Assembly: GCF_017968845.1 (NCBI RefSeq)
Contig: NZ_CP072876.1
Coordinates: 248,001 to 312,000, forward strand
DNA: 64,000 nucleotides
DNA from: Microbacterium sp. NIBRBAC000506063
GTDB taxonomy: Bacteria > Actinomycetota > Actinomycetes > Actinomycetales > Microbacteriaceae
Direction of reading: 5' to 3'
The position numbers and the translations under genes are program-made. Shown here in pieces: positions 40,069 to 50,397 of this stretch (the stretch's first letter is position 1; every line of letters begins with the position of its first letter). The notes beneath the pieces were generated by a model. It did not search any database and had not been told where the DNA came from. It saw only the letters and a program-made list of their open reading frames with translations.

Positions 40069-40729
40069 TTCTGGTCTCCTTCTGAGGGTGCGGGGATGAG
40101 AGCGGCGCGGAACTCCGCCGCACGTCGGGACAGGGCGGCGAGATCACCGCCGGGACGCGCCGCGTCCCCGACGAGCGGCCCGCCGACGCCCACGGCGAAG
40201 GCGCCGGCGTCGAGGTAGGCGCGGATCGTGTCGACCGTGACCCCGCCGACGGGGATGATGCGGGCGTCCGGGAAGGGGTCGCGCACGGACCTGAGGAAGC
40301 CGGGGCCGAGGGCGGATGCCGGGAAGAGCTTGACCGCCGCCGCACCCGCGTCCATCGCGGTCTTGATCTCGGTGGGCGTGTACACCCCGGGGAGCACGCC
40401 GATGTCCTGCCGATGGGCGTGGGCGACGGATGCCGTCAGCGCCGGGGTCACGAGGAACTGCGCGCCCGCGTCGACCGCGCGGTCGACGTCGGCCTCGGTG
40501 TTCACGGTGCCCGCGCCCACGAGGGCACCGGCCGGCGCCTCCTGCACGACCTGGGCGATCGCCTCCTCCGCCCCGTCCAGGGTGAGGGTGATCTCCAGCG
40601 TCATCACCCCCGCGTCGAACAGGGTGCGCGCCGCCTGCACGGTCGCGTCGACATCCGTCCCCGCAGGATCGCCACGAGGCGCTCCTCGGCGAGCCTCTCG
40701 CGCAGCTGTGCGCCTGTGATCGTCACCAT
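40065..40729 (-). CDS. eda: KDPG/KHG aldolase, one frameshift
   Basis: Class I aldolase splitting 2-keto-3-deoxy-6-phosphogluconate (or the galactonate form) into pyruvate and glyceraldehyde 3-phosphate. About 221 residues. Catalytic Glu in [14 protein letters not shown] near residue 42, [25 protein letters not shown] near 70, and the Schiff-base Lys in [17 protein letters not shown] near 130. A G is missing near 40666 (restored [14 protein letters not shown]). Start ATG 40729 or GTG 40726; both overlap the galactonate dehydratase stop. Stop overlaps manD start. Confidence 0.93.
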
Positions 40730-41879
40730 TCCGCCATCGACCCGTCCGCGTGGCGCCACACCGGGTTCTGCCACGTCTCCCAGCGGGATGCCGCATCCCG
40801 CACCGCCTTCTCGTCGATCTCGATGCCGAGCCCCGGCCCGGTCAGCAGCTCGAAGCATCCGTCGACGAACCTCAGGGGCGCGGTATCGAGCACGTAGTCG
40901 AGCACCTCCGCGCCCTTGTTGTAGTGGATCCCGATCGATTGCTCCTGGATCAGGTGGTTCGGCGTCGCGAATCCCAGCTGCAGGCAGCTCGCCAGCGCGA
41001 GGGGGCCGAGCGGGCAGTGCGGCGCGATGAGCGCGTCGAAGGTCTCGGCCAGCGCGGCGATCCTCCGTGTCTCGCTGATGCCGCCCGCATGCGAGAGGTC
41101 CGGCTGGGCGATCGCGATGCCCGCCTGGAACACCGGCAGGAACTCCTGGCGGGAGTAGAGGCGCTCCCCCGCCGCGATCGGGATGGTCGTCGCGTCGACC
41201 ATCCGCTCGATCATGTGCGAATTCTCGGGCACGACGGGCTCTTCGATGAAGAACGGATGCAGCGGCTCCAGCAGCGGCGCGAGCCGGCGGGCCGTGGCGA
41301 GCGTGAAGCGTCCGTGGCAGTCGACGGCCACGTCGCGGTCGGGCCGAGCACCTCCCGCGCGCTGGCGACGCGGGCGACGACGCCGTCGAGCTCGGCGGCC
41401 GAGCCGTTCCGGCTCATGCGTCCCGAGGCGTTCATCTTCACGGCGGTCAGGCCGACCTCCAGCTGTGCGGAGATGTGGTCGGCGACCTCCGCGGGATCGT
41501 CTCCGCCGACCCAGCCGTAGGCGCGGATCCGGTCGCGCACCGCCCCGCCGAGCAGTTCGTGCACGGGGACGCCGAGACGCTTGCCGAGCAGGTCCCACAG
41601 GGCCTGGTCGACGCCGGAGACGGCGCTGGCCAGAACCGCACCGCCGCGGTAGAACTGACCCTTGGTGAGCACCTGCCAGTGATCCTCGATACGGCCGGGA
41701 TCCTTGCCGAGAAGGTACTCGCCGAACTGATCGACGGCCGCCTTGACGACATCGGCGTAGCCCTCCAGCGAGGCCTCGCCCCAGCCGACCAGGCCCTGAG
41801 CGGTCTCGATGCGCACGAACAGCCAGCGTGGCGCGACCGGCAGCGCCTCGACGCGGGTGATGGTGTCGGTGCCGCTCAT
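40723..41879 (-). CDS. dgoD: Galactonate dehydratase family protein (enolase superfamily), one frameshift
   Basis: Mandelate-racemase subgroup of the enolase superfamily, 385 residues after adding one C near 41342. N-terminus ITRVEALPVAPRWLFVRIET, GWGEASLEGYADVVK; barrel ligands in VAVDCHGRFTLATA (Asp), FFIEEPVVPEN (Glu), GERLYSRQEF (Glu) and the general-acid His of IAPHCPLGPLALASCLQL, the set typical of DgoD. D-galactonate to 2-keto-3-deoxygalactonate is the likely reaction. Start ATG shares one base with the gluconokinase stop (TGATG). Confidence 0.88.
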
Positions 41880-42429
41880 CACAGCTCTCCTGTCATGTTC
41901 TCGCTCACCTTCTCGCGGACGTAGTCCGCGACGATCGTCGCGACGATCTCGTCCGGTGCGGGTTCGATGCCGACACGGATGCCGCACTCGTCGTCCTGCA
42001 GCGACTCGAGCGTGTCGAACTGCGAACGCAGCAGAGCCGGCGGCATGTACTCGTGTGCGCGGGCGCTGACCCGCGCCGCGACGAGTTCGATGGATCCGTG
42101 CGGCTCGACGATGTAGAGCTCGGGCTCGTACTCGCGCAGGATGTCGCGGTAGCTGCGCTTGAGCGCCGAGCAGGCCACGACCACCCCGCCCTCCCCTCGT
42201 CGCGCCGCGATCGTCTCGCCGACCCGGCGCAGCCAGGGCTCGCGCTCCGCGTCGCCGAGCGGGCGGCCCGCCGCCATCCGCTCGATGTTCTCGGGCGTGT
42301 GGAGCCGGTCGCCGTCGACGAAGGCGACGCCGAGGCGCTCGGCGAGGAGGCCGCCGATGGTGGTCTTGCCCGTTCCCTGCGCACCCATCACCACGATCTG
42401 GACGGCTGTGCCCCCGACACCCGGCTCAT
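41879..42429 (-). CDS. gntK: Gluconokinase, one frameshift
   Basis: Small P-loop sugar kinase phosphorylating D-gluconate at O6. 183 residues if one G is restored in the G run near 42407: ATG at 42429 then MSRVSGGTAVQIVVMGAQGT, overlapping the permease stop by ATGA. The Walker A is GAQGTGKTT (near residue 17); FVDGDRLHTPENIERMAAGRPL near 40 and VVACSALKRSYRDILR near 80 are family blocks. The usual GVSGxGKS is GAQGTGKT here. Its product 6-phosphogluconate is the substrate of the nearby Gnd. Confidence 0.93.
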
Positions 42430-43315
42430 CCCTTGGTGGCGCCGGCGGTGAGGCCGGAGACGATGTACCGCTGGGTGAACAGCGCGATGAGCATGATCGG
42501 GGTCGTCACGACGACCGATGCCGCCATGAGCGCGCCCCAGTCGATGGAGGCATAGCCGATGAAGTCGAAGATCGCCACGGGGAGGGTCTTGGTCGATTGC
42601 CCCGCCAGCACCAGCGCGAACATGAAGTTGTTCCACGAGAAGATGAACGACAGGATCGTCGCCGTGGCGATGCCGGGCACCGACAGCGGCAGCGTGATCC
42701 GGAAGAACGCGCCGATCGCGGTGAGGCCGTCCACCTGCGCGGACTCCTCCAGCTCCTCGGGAGCTGGTCGAAGAACGACATCATGATGTACAGGATCAGC
42801 GGCAGCGACACGAACATGTGCGAGAGGATCAGCGGCATGTAGCCGCCGGTCATGCGCAGCTGCGCGAAGATGAAGTACCACGGCACGAGCAGGCTCACGC
42901 CCGGGATGATGCGTGCCAGGAGCACGACCATCGCCGACTTGTTCATGAGGAAGCGGCTCATCGCGTAGGCGGCGGGGACGGCGAGCACGAGCGAGAGCGC
43001 CGTGGCCATGAACGCGACGAAGAACGAGTTCCAGATGTAGACCAGATAGTTGCCGCGGCGCGGGTCGAAGACCGTGCCGTAGTTGTCCAGCGTGGGCTCG
43101 AAGATGAACGCCTGGCTGGAGTCGTAGATCTGGACGTTGTGCTTGAAGCTGGCCAGCACCATCCAGACGATCGGTCCGAGGAAGGCCAGCACGATCAGGG
43201 CGAGGCCGACGAAGCGGCCGATCGTGCCCCACTTGATCCTCCGGCGTCGGCGCACCGGTGCCGGGCGCGACGACCCGGGGGCGACCAGAGCGCGCGTCTC
43301 ATCGATGGTCGTCAT
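42426..43315 (-). CDS. Carbohydrate ABC transporter permease (MalG type), one frameshift
   Basis: Inner-membrane subunit of a CUT1-type sugar importer, 296 residues and six helices. The cytosolic coupling (EAA) loop reads EELEESAQVDGLTAIGAFFRITLPLS near residue 185, restored by adding one C near 42765. N-terminal Arg-rich tail RRRRRIKWGTIGR precedes helix 1. ATGA overlap with the partner permease. No ATPase gene is present, as is usual where a shared MsmK/UgpC-like ATPase is encoded elsewhere. Confidence 0.93.
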
Positions 43316-44238
43316 GAGTCTTTCGCCTTTCTCTGCATCTGCAGGACCCAGATCACCGCGAGGATGAGCAGGAAGAAGAGGATGAGGACGGCGGAGGCGA
43401 GCCCGTACTGGTTGTAGTCGAAGCTCAGGCCGTAGGCGTAGACGTTCAGGGTCTCCACGTCGTGGAAGGCCCCACCGCCCTTGCCCTTGGTGGCGTAGAG
43501 GATGTCGAAGGTCTTGAGGGCGTCGATGCCGCGCAGCAGGACGGCGGCGATGATGACCGGTCGCATGAGCGGCACCGTCACGTACCAGAAGCGCTGCCAG
43601 CCGTTGGCCCCGTCGACGCGGGCGGCCTCCTGCGGCTCCTCCGAGAGGCTGGTGAGCCCGGCGAGCAGGATGAGGGCGACCATCGGCGTCCACTGCCAGA
43701 TGTCGACGAAGGTCAATGTGGCCAGCGAGGTCGCAGGGTCGGCGAGCCAGGGCTGAGGCGGGATGCCGACCCAGCTGAGCATCTCGTTGACGAAGCCGAT
43801 GTTGGGCTCGAACAGCAGCCGCCACATCATGCCGACGGCGACCGGGGTGGCCACCAGCGGCAGGAGGACGATCGTGCGCACGACGCCCTGACCGCGGAAG
43901 GGCTTCCACAGCAGCAGCGCGATGATCATGCCGAAGATGAGCTCGAAGGTGAGCGCGCCGGCGGTGAAGGCGAAGGTGCGTCCGACGGCGGGCCAGAATC
44001 GCTCGGTGTCGGTGAGCGCCGTGATGTAGTTCTCGATGCCGATGAAGCCGAACTCACGCCGGACCGAGCGGCGGGAGTCGGTGAAGCTGAGGAACAGGGT
44101 CCACGCCAGCGGGATCGCCAGGAGGAGGACCGTGAAGGCCATCGAGGGGCCGGCGAAGAGCCACTTGCGGTGCCTGTTGGCCCAGCGGCTGACGCGCTCG
44201 CCCGTCCCGACCTCTTCAGGGGTCTGCAGTGCGGTCAT
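43312..44238 (-). CDS. Carbohydrate ABC transporter permease (MalF type)
   Basis: 308-residue inner-membrane partner permease with six helices, starting RKWLFAGPSMAFTVLLLAIP. The EAA loop is LSEEPQEAARVDGANGWQRFWYVTVPLMRP near residue 205. It forms the channel with the MalG-type subunit and takes the ligand from the upstream-encoded solute-binding protein. Intact, ATG at 44238; a strong hairpin separates it from the binding-protein gene. Confidence 0.95.
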   Translation of the reverse strand: MTALQTPEEVGTGERVSRWANRHRKWLFAGPSMAFTVLLLAIPLAWTLFLSFTDSRRSVRREFGFIGIENYITALTDTERFWPAVGRTFAFTAGALTFELIFGMIIALLLWKPFRGQGVVRTIVLLPLVATPVAVGMMWRLLFEPNIGFVNEMLSWVGIPPQPWLADPATSLATLTFVDIWQWTPMVALILLAGLTSLSEEPQEAARVDGANGWQRFWYVTVPLMRPVIIAAVLLRGIDALKTFDILYATKGKGGGAFHDVETLNVYAYGLSFDYNQYGLASAVLILFFLLILAVIWVLQMQRKAKDS

Positions 44239-44259
44239 GGGTTCTTCCTACGAGGTGCG

Positions 44260-44297
44260 CTCGTCGCCGGCCGGGCCGAGGCCCGGCCGGCGACGAG
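44260..44297 (-). promoter_or_regulatory. Perfect 18-bp stem-loop between binding-protein and permease genes
   Basis: CTCGTCGCCGGCCGGGCC (44260-44277) is followed by GA and then its exact reverse complement to 44297. On the transcript it lies just after the solute-binding protein gene. Such hairpins protect the upstream message and reduce downstream expression in sugar ABC operons (malE-malF type), giving excess binding protein. Confidence 0.75.
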
Positions 44298-44309
44298 ACA
44301 GGAGGTGTC

Positions 44310-45620
44310 TTATTCGGCGTCCTCGATGAGGAACGCCTCGAAGGAGGCCTGCGCGGAGTCGACGGCGGCGTCGACATCACCGCCCGAGACGGCGGCGACG
44401 ATCGGGTCACCGACGATCTCGCGAGCCTGCGCGACCTGGATGACGAGCGGACGGTCCTGACCGACACCGTTCTCGCCGTTGATCTTGATCGCCTCGATGA
44501 GCTCGGCCGGGTAGTCGGCCGTGGCCTCGGCGTTGTCCCACACCGATGCGCGGGCGCCCATGACGCCGAGCTTGGACATCTCGAGCGTGGTCTCCTGAGA
44601 GGTCGCCCACTTGATGAACTGCCACGCGGCCGACTGGTTCGTCGAACCCTCGTTGATCGCCAGAGCCCACGCTGCGACGTTGTACGGCTTGGAGCCGGCG
44701 GCACCTGCCGGGAACGGCGCGAAGCCGACGTTCTCGGCGACGGTCGACTGCGAGGGGTCGATCATGTTCTTGTAGAGGCTGTCGGCATCCGCGATGAACG
44801 CCGCCTGACCCTGCTGGAACACGGCGAACGACTCCGCCCAGCTCATCTCCGGGTTGATCGTGGCGTTGGTGTGGTTGCGGATGAGGTCGCCGTAGAACTT
44901 GTATGCGCCACGAGCCTCCGGCGTGTCGATCGCCGAGGTGCCGTCCTCGTTGATCCACTGTCCGCCCGAGCTGAACAGGAAGGCGCTGAACTGCGTGACC
45001 GCGGCGGACTTGCCGGTGCGGCCGACATAGCCGGCGACGTCCGGGTTCTGCGCGTGGATCGCCGCGGCTGCGGCATCCAGCTCGTCGAGCGTGGTCGGGA
45101 CCTCGAGACCGGCTGCCTCCAGCAGGTCCTTGCGGTAGTAGAGCACCGTGCGCTCGGTGATGATGGGGACGCCGACGACCTCGTCCTCATAGGTGGTCAG
45201 CGCCTTCGGGCCGTCCTGGAAGTCGGACCAGTCCCATTCCGCGTCGTCCTCGACCGTGTCGGTGAGATCGGTGAGATAGCCGTTGCTGGCGAAGAGCTTG
45301 GTCTCCTGCAGCGGACGGTACATGAGCACATCGATCTCATCGGTGCCGGCGTTGAGCTTCACGTTGTACTGGTCGGAGAGCTGGTCCTCGGCGAGCTGGG
45401 CGATCTCGACGTTGACGCCGGTCTCCGCCTCGAACTGCGGGATGAGGTCCTTGATCTGCTCGGTCCAGACGTGGTTGACGAGCGTGACGCGGAGGGTCGT
45501 GCCCTCGATGCTCGCATCGTCGTCGATCTCAGGCGAGGAGCTGCAGCTGACGAGCGCTCCCGCGATGACCGCAGTGGTTGCCGCCGCGATGATGCGGACG
45601 GACTTCTTTCCGTACTTCAC
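44310..45620 (-). CDS. Sugar-type ABC transporter solute-binding lipoprotein
   Basis: 436 residues. Signal peptide with a basic start and lipobox: KYGKKSVRIIAAATTAVIAG then ALVSC, Cys near residue 26 being the lipidated residue; a Ser/Asp/Glu linker follows. The body is a cluster B (CUT1) periplasmic-fold protein (PQFEAETGVNVEIAQ near 62, NVAAWALAINEGSTNQSAAWQFIKWAT near 320). Ligand is probably an aldonate or related oligosaccharide, judged only from the operon's catabolic genes. GTG start with GGAG upstream. First gene of the operon. Confidence 0.93.
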   Translation of the reverse strand: MKYGKKSVRIIAAATTAVIAGALVSCSSSPEIDDDASIEGTTLRVTLVNHVWTEQIKDLIPQFEAETGVNVEIAQLAEDQLSDQYNVKLNAGTDEIDVLMYRPLQETKLFASNGYLTDLTDTVEDDAEWDWSDFQDGPKALTTYEDEVVGVPIITERTVLYYRKDLLEAAGLEVPTTLDELDAAAAAIHAQNPDVAGYVGRTGKSAAVTQFSAFLFSSGGQWINEDGTSAIDTPEARGAYKFYGDLIRNHTNATINPEMSWAESFAVFQQGQAAFIADADSLYKNMIDPSQSTVAENVGFAPFPAGAAGSKPYNVAAWALAINEGSTNQSAAWQFIKWATSQETTLEMSKLGVMGARASVWDNAEATADYPAELIEAIKINGENGVGQDRPLVIQVAQAREIVGDPIVAAVSGGDVDAAVDSAQASFEAFLIEDAE

Positions 45621-45691
45621 TGTGTCTCCATCCTGAGCCGCGCCCCTTTGTCACGGTCTCACGCAGATGCCCTTACATCTGCTGAGTGGCT

Positions 45692-45721
45692 ACGATACAC
45701 ACCAAAAGTAATACTTATCAA
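45692..45721 (-). promoter_or_regulatory. Promoter with embedded operator for the sugar-acid operon
   Basis: On the minus strand TTGATA (45721-45716), an 18-base spacer and TATCGT (45697-45692) form a plausible -35/-10 pair. The 11-bp palindrome AAGTATTACTT (45706-45716) sits in the spacer, well placed for repression by the divergent GntR protein. Confidence 0.55.
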
Positions 45722-45739
45722 CTGGCGTGACAAAAAAGA

Positions 45740-45754
45740 TATGATCGACACATG
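45740..45754 (+). promoter_or_regulatory. -10 element six bases before the regulator's ATG (leaderless transcript likely)
   Basis: TATGAT at 45740-45745 is followed by CGACAC and then the ATG at 45752. With transcription normally starting 6-7 bases after -10, the message would begin at or next to the start codon. There is no ribosome binding site in between. Confidence 0.55.
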
Positions 45755-46537
45755 AGCGCCACTCCCGCGGGCGAAGAAGCCGCACCGCCGATCTTCGAAC
45801 CCGAGCCGGCTCCGCCGACCGGCGATCTGCGCGAGTTCGTCCTCGAGACGCTCGGGCGCGAGATCTGCGGCAGCATGATCGAGCCGGAGACAACCTTCAC
45901 GACCGAGTCACTGGAGAGCCGCTTCCAGGTGTCCCGCCCGGTCGTGCGCGAGGCTCTGCGGGCGCTCGAGGCACTGGGCCTGGTGACACCCAAACGACGC
46001 GTGGGCGTGCGCGTGCTGCCGCCCAGCGCCTGGAACGTCTACGACCTGCAGGTCATCCGCTGGCGACTGGCCGGCCCCAGCCGCGTCGCCCAGCTGCGCT
46101 CGCTCACCGAGCTGCGCGGGGCCATCGAGCCCGCCGCCGCCCGGCTCGCGGCGATCCGCGCCCCCCTGGGCCAGGCCAGCGACCTCGTCGGGCTCGCCGG
46201 CCGCATCTGGGCGGCAGGCCGCGAAGGCGACTCCCAGGAGTTCCTGCGCCTGGACATGCAGTTCCACCGGCTGGTCCTGGAGATGAGCGGCAACGAGATG
46301 TTCACGAAGCTGCACCATCTCGTCGAAGAGGTGCTGCGCAGCCGTACGCACTACGGGCTCATGCCGAAGTTCCCCGCACCCGAAGCCCTCCAGCGGCACG
46401 TCGACATCGCGACGGCGATCCAGACCGGCAACGCCGACAAGGCGGCCGCCGCCATGATCGCGATCACCGAGCGGGCCCTCTCGGAGATGAGCTCGATCTG
46501 GGATCAGAAGCTCGAACCACCCGCCGACGCGGACTGA
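45752..46537 (+). CDS. GntR/FadR family regulator with FCD ligand domain
   Basis: 261-residue regulator. N-terminal Pro/Glu-rich leader of about 25 residues, winged helix about 28-92 (TTESLESRFQVSRPVVREALRALEALGLV is the recognition region), then an all-helical FCD domain with metal/ligand His residues (LDMQFHRLVLEMSGNEM near 168 and ALQRHVDIATAIQ near 213). FadR-type regulators of this group usually repress sugar-acid operons (gluconate, galactonate, hexuronates) and are released by the substrate. Divergent from the operon it most likely controls. Confidence 0.92.
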   Translation: MSATPAGEEAAPPIFEPEPAPPTGDLREFVLETLGREICGSMIEPETTFTTESLESRFQVSRPVVREALRALEALGLVTPKRRVGVRVLPPSAWNVYDLQVIRWRLAGPSRVAQLRSLTELRGAIEPAAARLAAIRAPLGQASDLVGLAGRIWAAGREGDSQEFLRLDMQFHRLVLEMSGNEMFTKLHHLVEEVLRSRTHYGLMPKFPAPEALQRHVDIATAIQTGNADKAAAAMIAITERALSEMSSIWDQKLEPPADAD

Positions 46538-46562
46538 GCCACGGGTCGATCCTCAGCAGACG

Positions 46563-46590
46563 CATAGCATCCTCCATAGAAACCTCATAG
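46563..46590 (+). promoter_or_regulatory. Three CATAG direct repeats upstream of the response regulator
   Basis: CATAG occurs at 46563, 46575 and 46586, spaced 12 and 11 bases, about one DNA turn, 22 bases before the ATG. Helically phased direct repeats are the usual binding pattern of OmpR/PhoB-type regulators, so autoregulation is a fair guess. Confidence 0.5.
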
Positions 46591-46611
46591 GAGATTCCGC
46601 AGAATGGGGGC

Positions 46612-47335
<724 letters not shown>

Positions 47336-47339
<4 letters not shown>

Positions 47340-48871
47340 CGCCCGCGGGCACGACGCACCGGCCGCTGCGTCTGCAGACGCGGATCATGGCGGCCGTGAT
47401 CGGCATCGTCTCCCTCATCCTCGTGGTCGTGGCGGCCGCGACCAGCACCACGCTCGGATACACGCTGGAGTCGCGTCTGGACGACCAGCTGCGCGCCTCG
47501 ACGACCAACGTCGCGCAGTGGGCCGGCGCCGCGTTCTCGGCCGAGGCCCTGCGCCCCAGCGAAGAGGGCGTGACCGCCAAGCGCGTGCTCGCCGGACGCT
47601 CCGTCCTGCCGGGCCTCCTGCTCGTGGTCGCACCGTTCGGCGGCGAGCCCACCGGGGCCATCGTGGAACCCACGAGCGAGTCCAGCGGCAGCATCCGGGA
47701 CCTCGACGAGGACGACCTCCGCACGCTCGCGGTCGGCCTGGTGAATCAGAGCGACGCGACCGTGACGCTGGACGACTACGGCTCCTATCGCGTGACCATC
47801 AGGGAGGGGGCGTCCGGCACGATCGTCGTCGGCCTCCCCGCGCCGAGAACCTGCGCACGCTGGCGGCGCTGTTCACCACGATCGCTCTCGCCACACTCGG
47901 CGGGCTCGTGCTTCTCGCGCTGACGACCGCGGTCACGATCCGCATGAGCCTGCGCCCGCTGCGCGCCGTCGCGGCGACGGCGATCCGGGTGGCCAATCAG
48001 CCCCTGGCGGAGGGACCGTCGAGATCAGCGAACGTGTGCCCGCCGAGCAGGCGGACCCGCGCACCGAGACCGGAGTCGTGGGCGCCTCCCTGAACGTCCT
48101 GCTCGACCACGTCGAGTCGTCGCTCGCGTCGCGCCAGCGCAAGGAGGAGCAGATGAGGCGCTTCGTGGCGGATGCCAGCCACGAGCTGCGCACGCCCCTC
48201 GCGTCGATCCGCGGCTACTCGGAGCTGTCGCTGCGGGCGATGGAGGGCGCGGCCTCCGATCCCGAGACCACGCGCACGGCCCTGGAGCGCATCCAGGCGC
48301 AGTCCCTGCGGATGACCCGGCTCGTCGAGGACCTGCTGCTGCTCGCCCGCCTCGACGAGGGCAGGAGCTGGTCTACGGCACGGTCGACCTCGGCAGACTC
48401 GCCCTGGAGTCCCTCACGGATGCGCAGCCCACCGGACGGGATCACCACTGGATCATCGAGGTGCCCGAGGAGCCGGTGACCGTGGTCGGCGATGCCGGAC
48501 GCCTGCACCAGGTCGCCGCGAACCTGATCGCGAACGCACGAAATCACACGCCGGAGGGCACGACGGTCACGGTGAGCGTGAGCACGGAGCCGGATGCCGG
48601 CGTCCTCCGCGTACACGACGACGGCCCCGGGATCGACCCCGCCCTCAGGGGCGAGCTGTTCTCGCGCTTCGCCCGCGGCGATGCCTCGCGCGCCCGCCAG
48701 ACCGGCGGCACGGGCCTGGGGCTCGCGATCGTCAAGGCCATCGTCGACGGCCACCGCGGCACGATCGAGGTCGAGAGCGAGCCCGGCAGTACGACCTTCA
48801 CCGTGCGGATCCCGCTGGTTCCCCGCGCCCGGAAACCCCTGCTCAGTAGCCGGCGAACGCGTCGGTCGTGA
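47336..48871 (+). CDS. Sensor histidine kinase (HisKA type), three frameshifts
   Basis: About 512 residues after restoring bases near 47843, 48018 and 48364. Transmembrane helix 1 at about 18-42 (MAAVIGIVSLILVVVAAAT), extracytoplasmic sensor about 43-165, helix 2 (LFTTIALATLGGLVLLALTTAVTI), HAMP, HisKA with phosphoacceptor His in ASHELRTPLASIRGYSEL, then ATPase with N box NLIANARNH, G1 DDGPGID and G2 GGTGLGLAIVKAIVDGH. The last 10 codons overlap the end of the convergent reductase gene. The sensor has no recognised ligand motif. Confidence 0.93.
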
Positions 48872-50388
48872 GCGACCGCGCGCGCTGGAGGGCGGGCGCC
48901 AGGTCGGCGATGAGTCGCGGTGGGCCCGAGACGTAGGCGTGACGCCCGGCGAGGTCGGGGACGACCTGCTGGAGTCCCTCGGCGTCCAGGCGGACTCCCT
49001 GCGCCCAGCACCAGTTGTCGGGCAGCCCTTCGGGCGCGTCGCGTGTGAAGACGACGACCTCGGCGCCCGTGGCCTCGAGCTCCTCGCGGAAGGCCAGCTC
49101 GGCGGCCTCGGAGGCGACGTACACGAGCACGGCGTTGCGCGCCTGCCCACGCTGGGCCGCATCGCGCAACTGGGAGACGAAAGGCGTCACTCCGATCCCC
49201 GCGGCGACGAGCAGCACCGGGACATCCCCCTGGGCAGCACGAAGTCGCCCCAGACGCCCGTGACCGCGAGCGCGTCGCCGGGCTCGGCGGCCGCGAGGGC
49301 CCGTTTGAAGCTCGACGGATGCTTCTGCCCGCCGTCGCGGTAGGCGATCTTCAGCGTCGGGAGATCCTGCGGTGTGGAGACGATGCTGAACTCGCGGCGC
49401 GTCCCCGCGCATCCGGACGCCGGTGCGGCACGTCGAGCTCGAGATACTGACCGGGCGTGAACTTCATCGTGCCCTTGGTCTCGAAGGTGAGTTCGAGCAC
49501 CGTCGGGGTCACGTGCTCCCGGCCCCGGAAGGTCAGTCGCACCGCGGTGCGCAGCGCGAACGCGAAGGCGAGCAGGTTGCCGATCAGCAGGGCGCGCTCC
49601 GCGCCGAGGCTGAAGAGTCCGCCGACCTGGATCGGCCACCCCGCCAGCACGCCCACGAGCGCCGCGACGGCGAACTGCTGCGTGCGCCTGGGCGGCAGGG
49701 TCAGCGGCTCGGAGAGCATGAAGGCGCCCAGGAAGAGGAACGGCGTCTGCACGAGCGCGAGGTAGCCCGCGTCGAAGGTCGCGAAGGGGATGCCGGCCTG
49801 CTGCGCCTGCACGCCCTGGCGGATGACGGAGGTGCCCACCGCGATCAGCAGGAACAGCAGCACGACCCGCAGCTTCTCCGTGCGCCAGAGCACGGCCAGC
49901 CCCAGCACGCCCACCGCGATCGCCATCGCCGGGGTGCCCACCCACCAGGACGAGTCGGCGAGCGGGGTGAGGGTGACCACTCCCGCCCCGAACGCGGCCG
50001 GGTTGAAGATGTGCCGGCCGCGCCAGGCGATGACGTACTTCGAGACGCTCGCGACAACACCGGCCAGGGCGATGCCGCCAAGAGAGCCGAGATCCAGGCT
50101 CGGGCGCAGCACGAACAGCAGGATCGCTGCGGTCACGAGCGAGGACTCGATGCGATTCGGCAACCGCAGGAGGCGGTGGGCTGCGGCATCCGATGCCGTG
50201 GTCACCAGCGCGAGAACGACGAAGGTCGCGGCGATCTCGGCGGGGCCAGGGGCCACCAGGCCGAAGAACGAGAGGACGAGCGCGACGAGGATCAGTCCCG
50301 CCAGCGCGGTCAGGACGAGCCGGTACATCGAGACGGCGCCCAGGAGCGCCAGGACGCGCTGCCGGGCGGCGGTGAGGGTGAGGGCCAT
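48843..50388 (-). CDS. NqrB/RnfD-like membrane domain fused to FNR-type flavin reductase, two frameshifts
   Basis: About 515 residues after restoring bases near 49410 and 49229. Residues 1-255 hold eight or so helices resembling the NqrB/RnfD membrane flavoprotein subunit (GRHIFNPAAFGAGVVTL near 120, LVQTPFLFLGAFMLSEPLTLP near 210). From about 265 comes a ferredoxin-NADP reductase module: FAD site KFTPGQYLELDVPH and TRREFSIVSTP, NAD(P) site LVAAGIGVTPFVSQLRDAAQ, and YVSGPPRLI near the end. It could carry electrons from cytosolic NAD(P)H across the membrane to the flavinylated lipoprotein made by the two upstream genes. Same strand and order as those genes. Confidence 0.85.
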
Positions 50389-50397
50389 GCTTCGAGC

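Noticed and set aside
36871..40218. An apparent 1115-residue protein beginning with 6-phosphogluconate dehydrogenase
   Set aside because: The frame leaves gnd at a lost C near 38162 and continues through antisense DNA; repair ends gnd normally at 38345.
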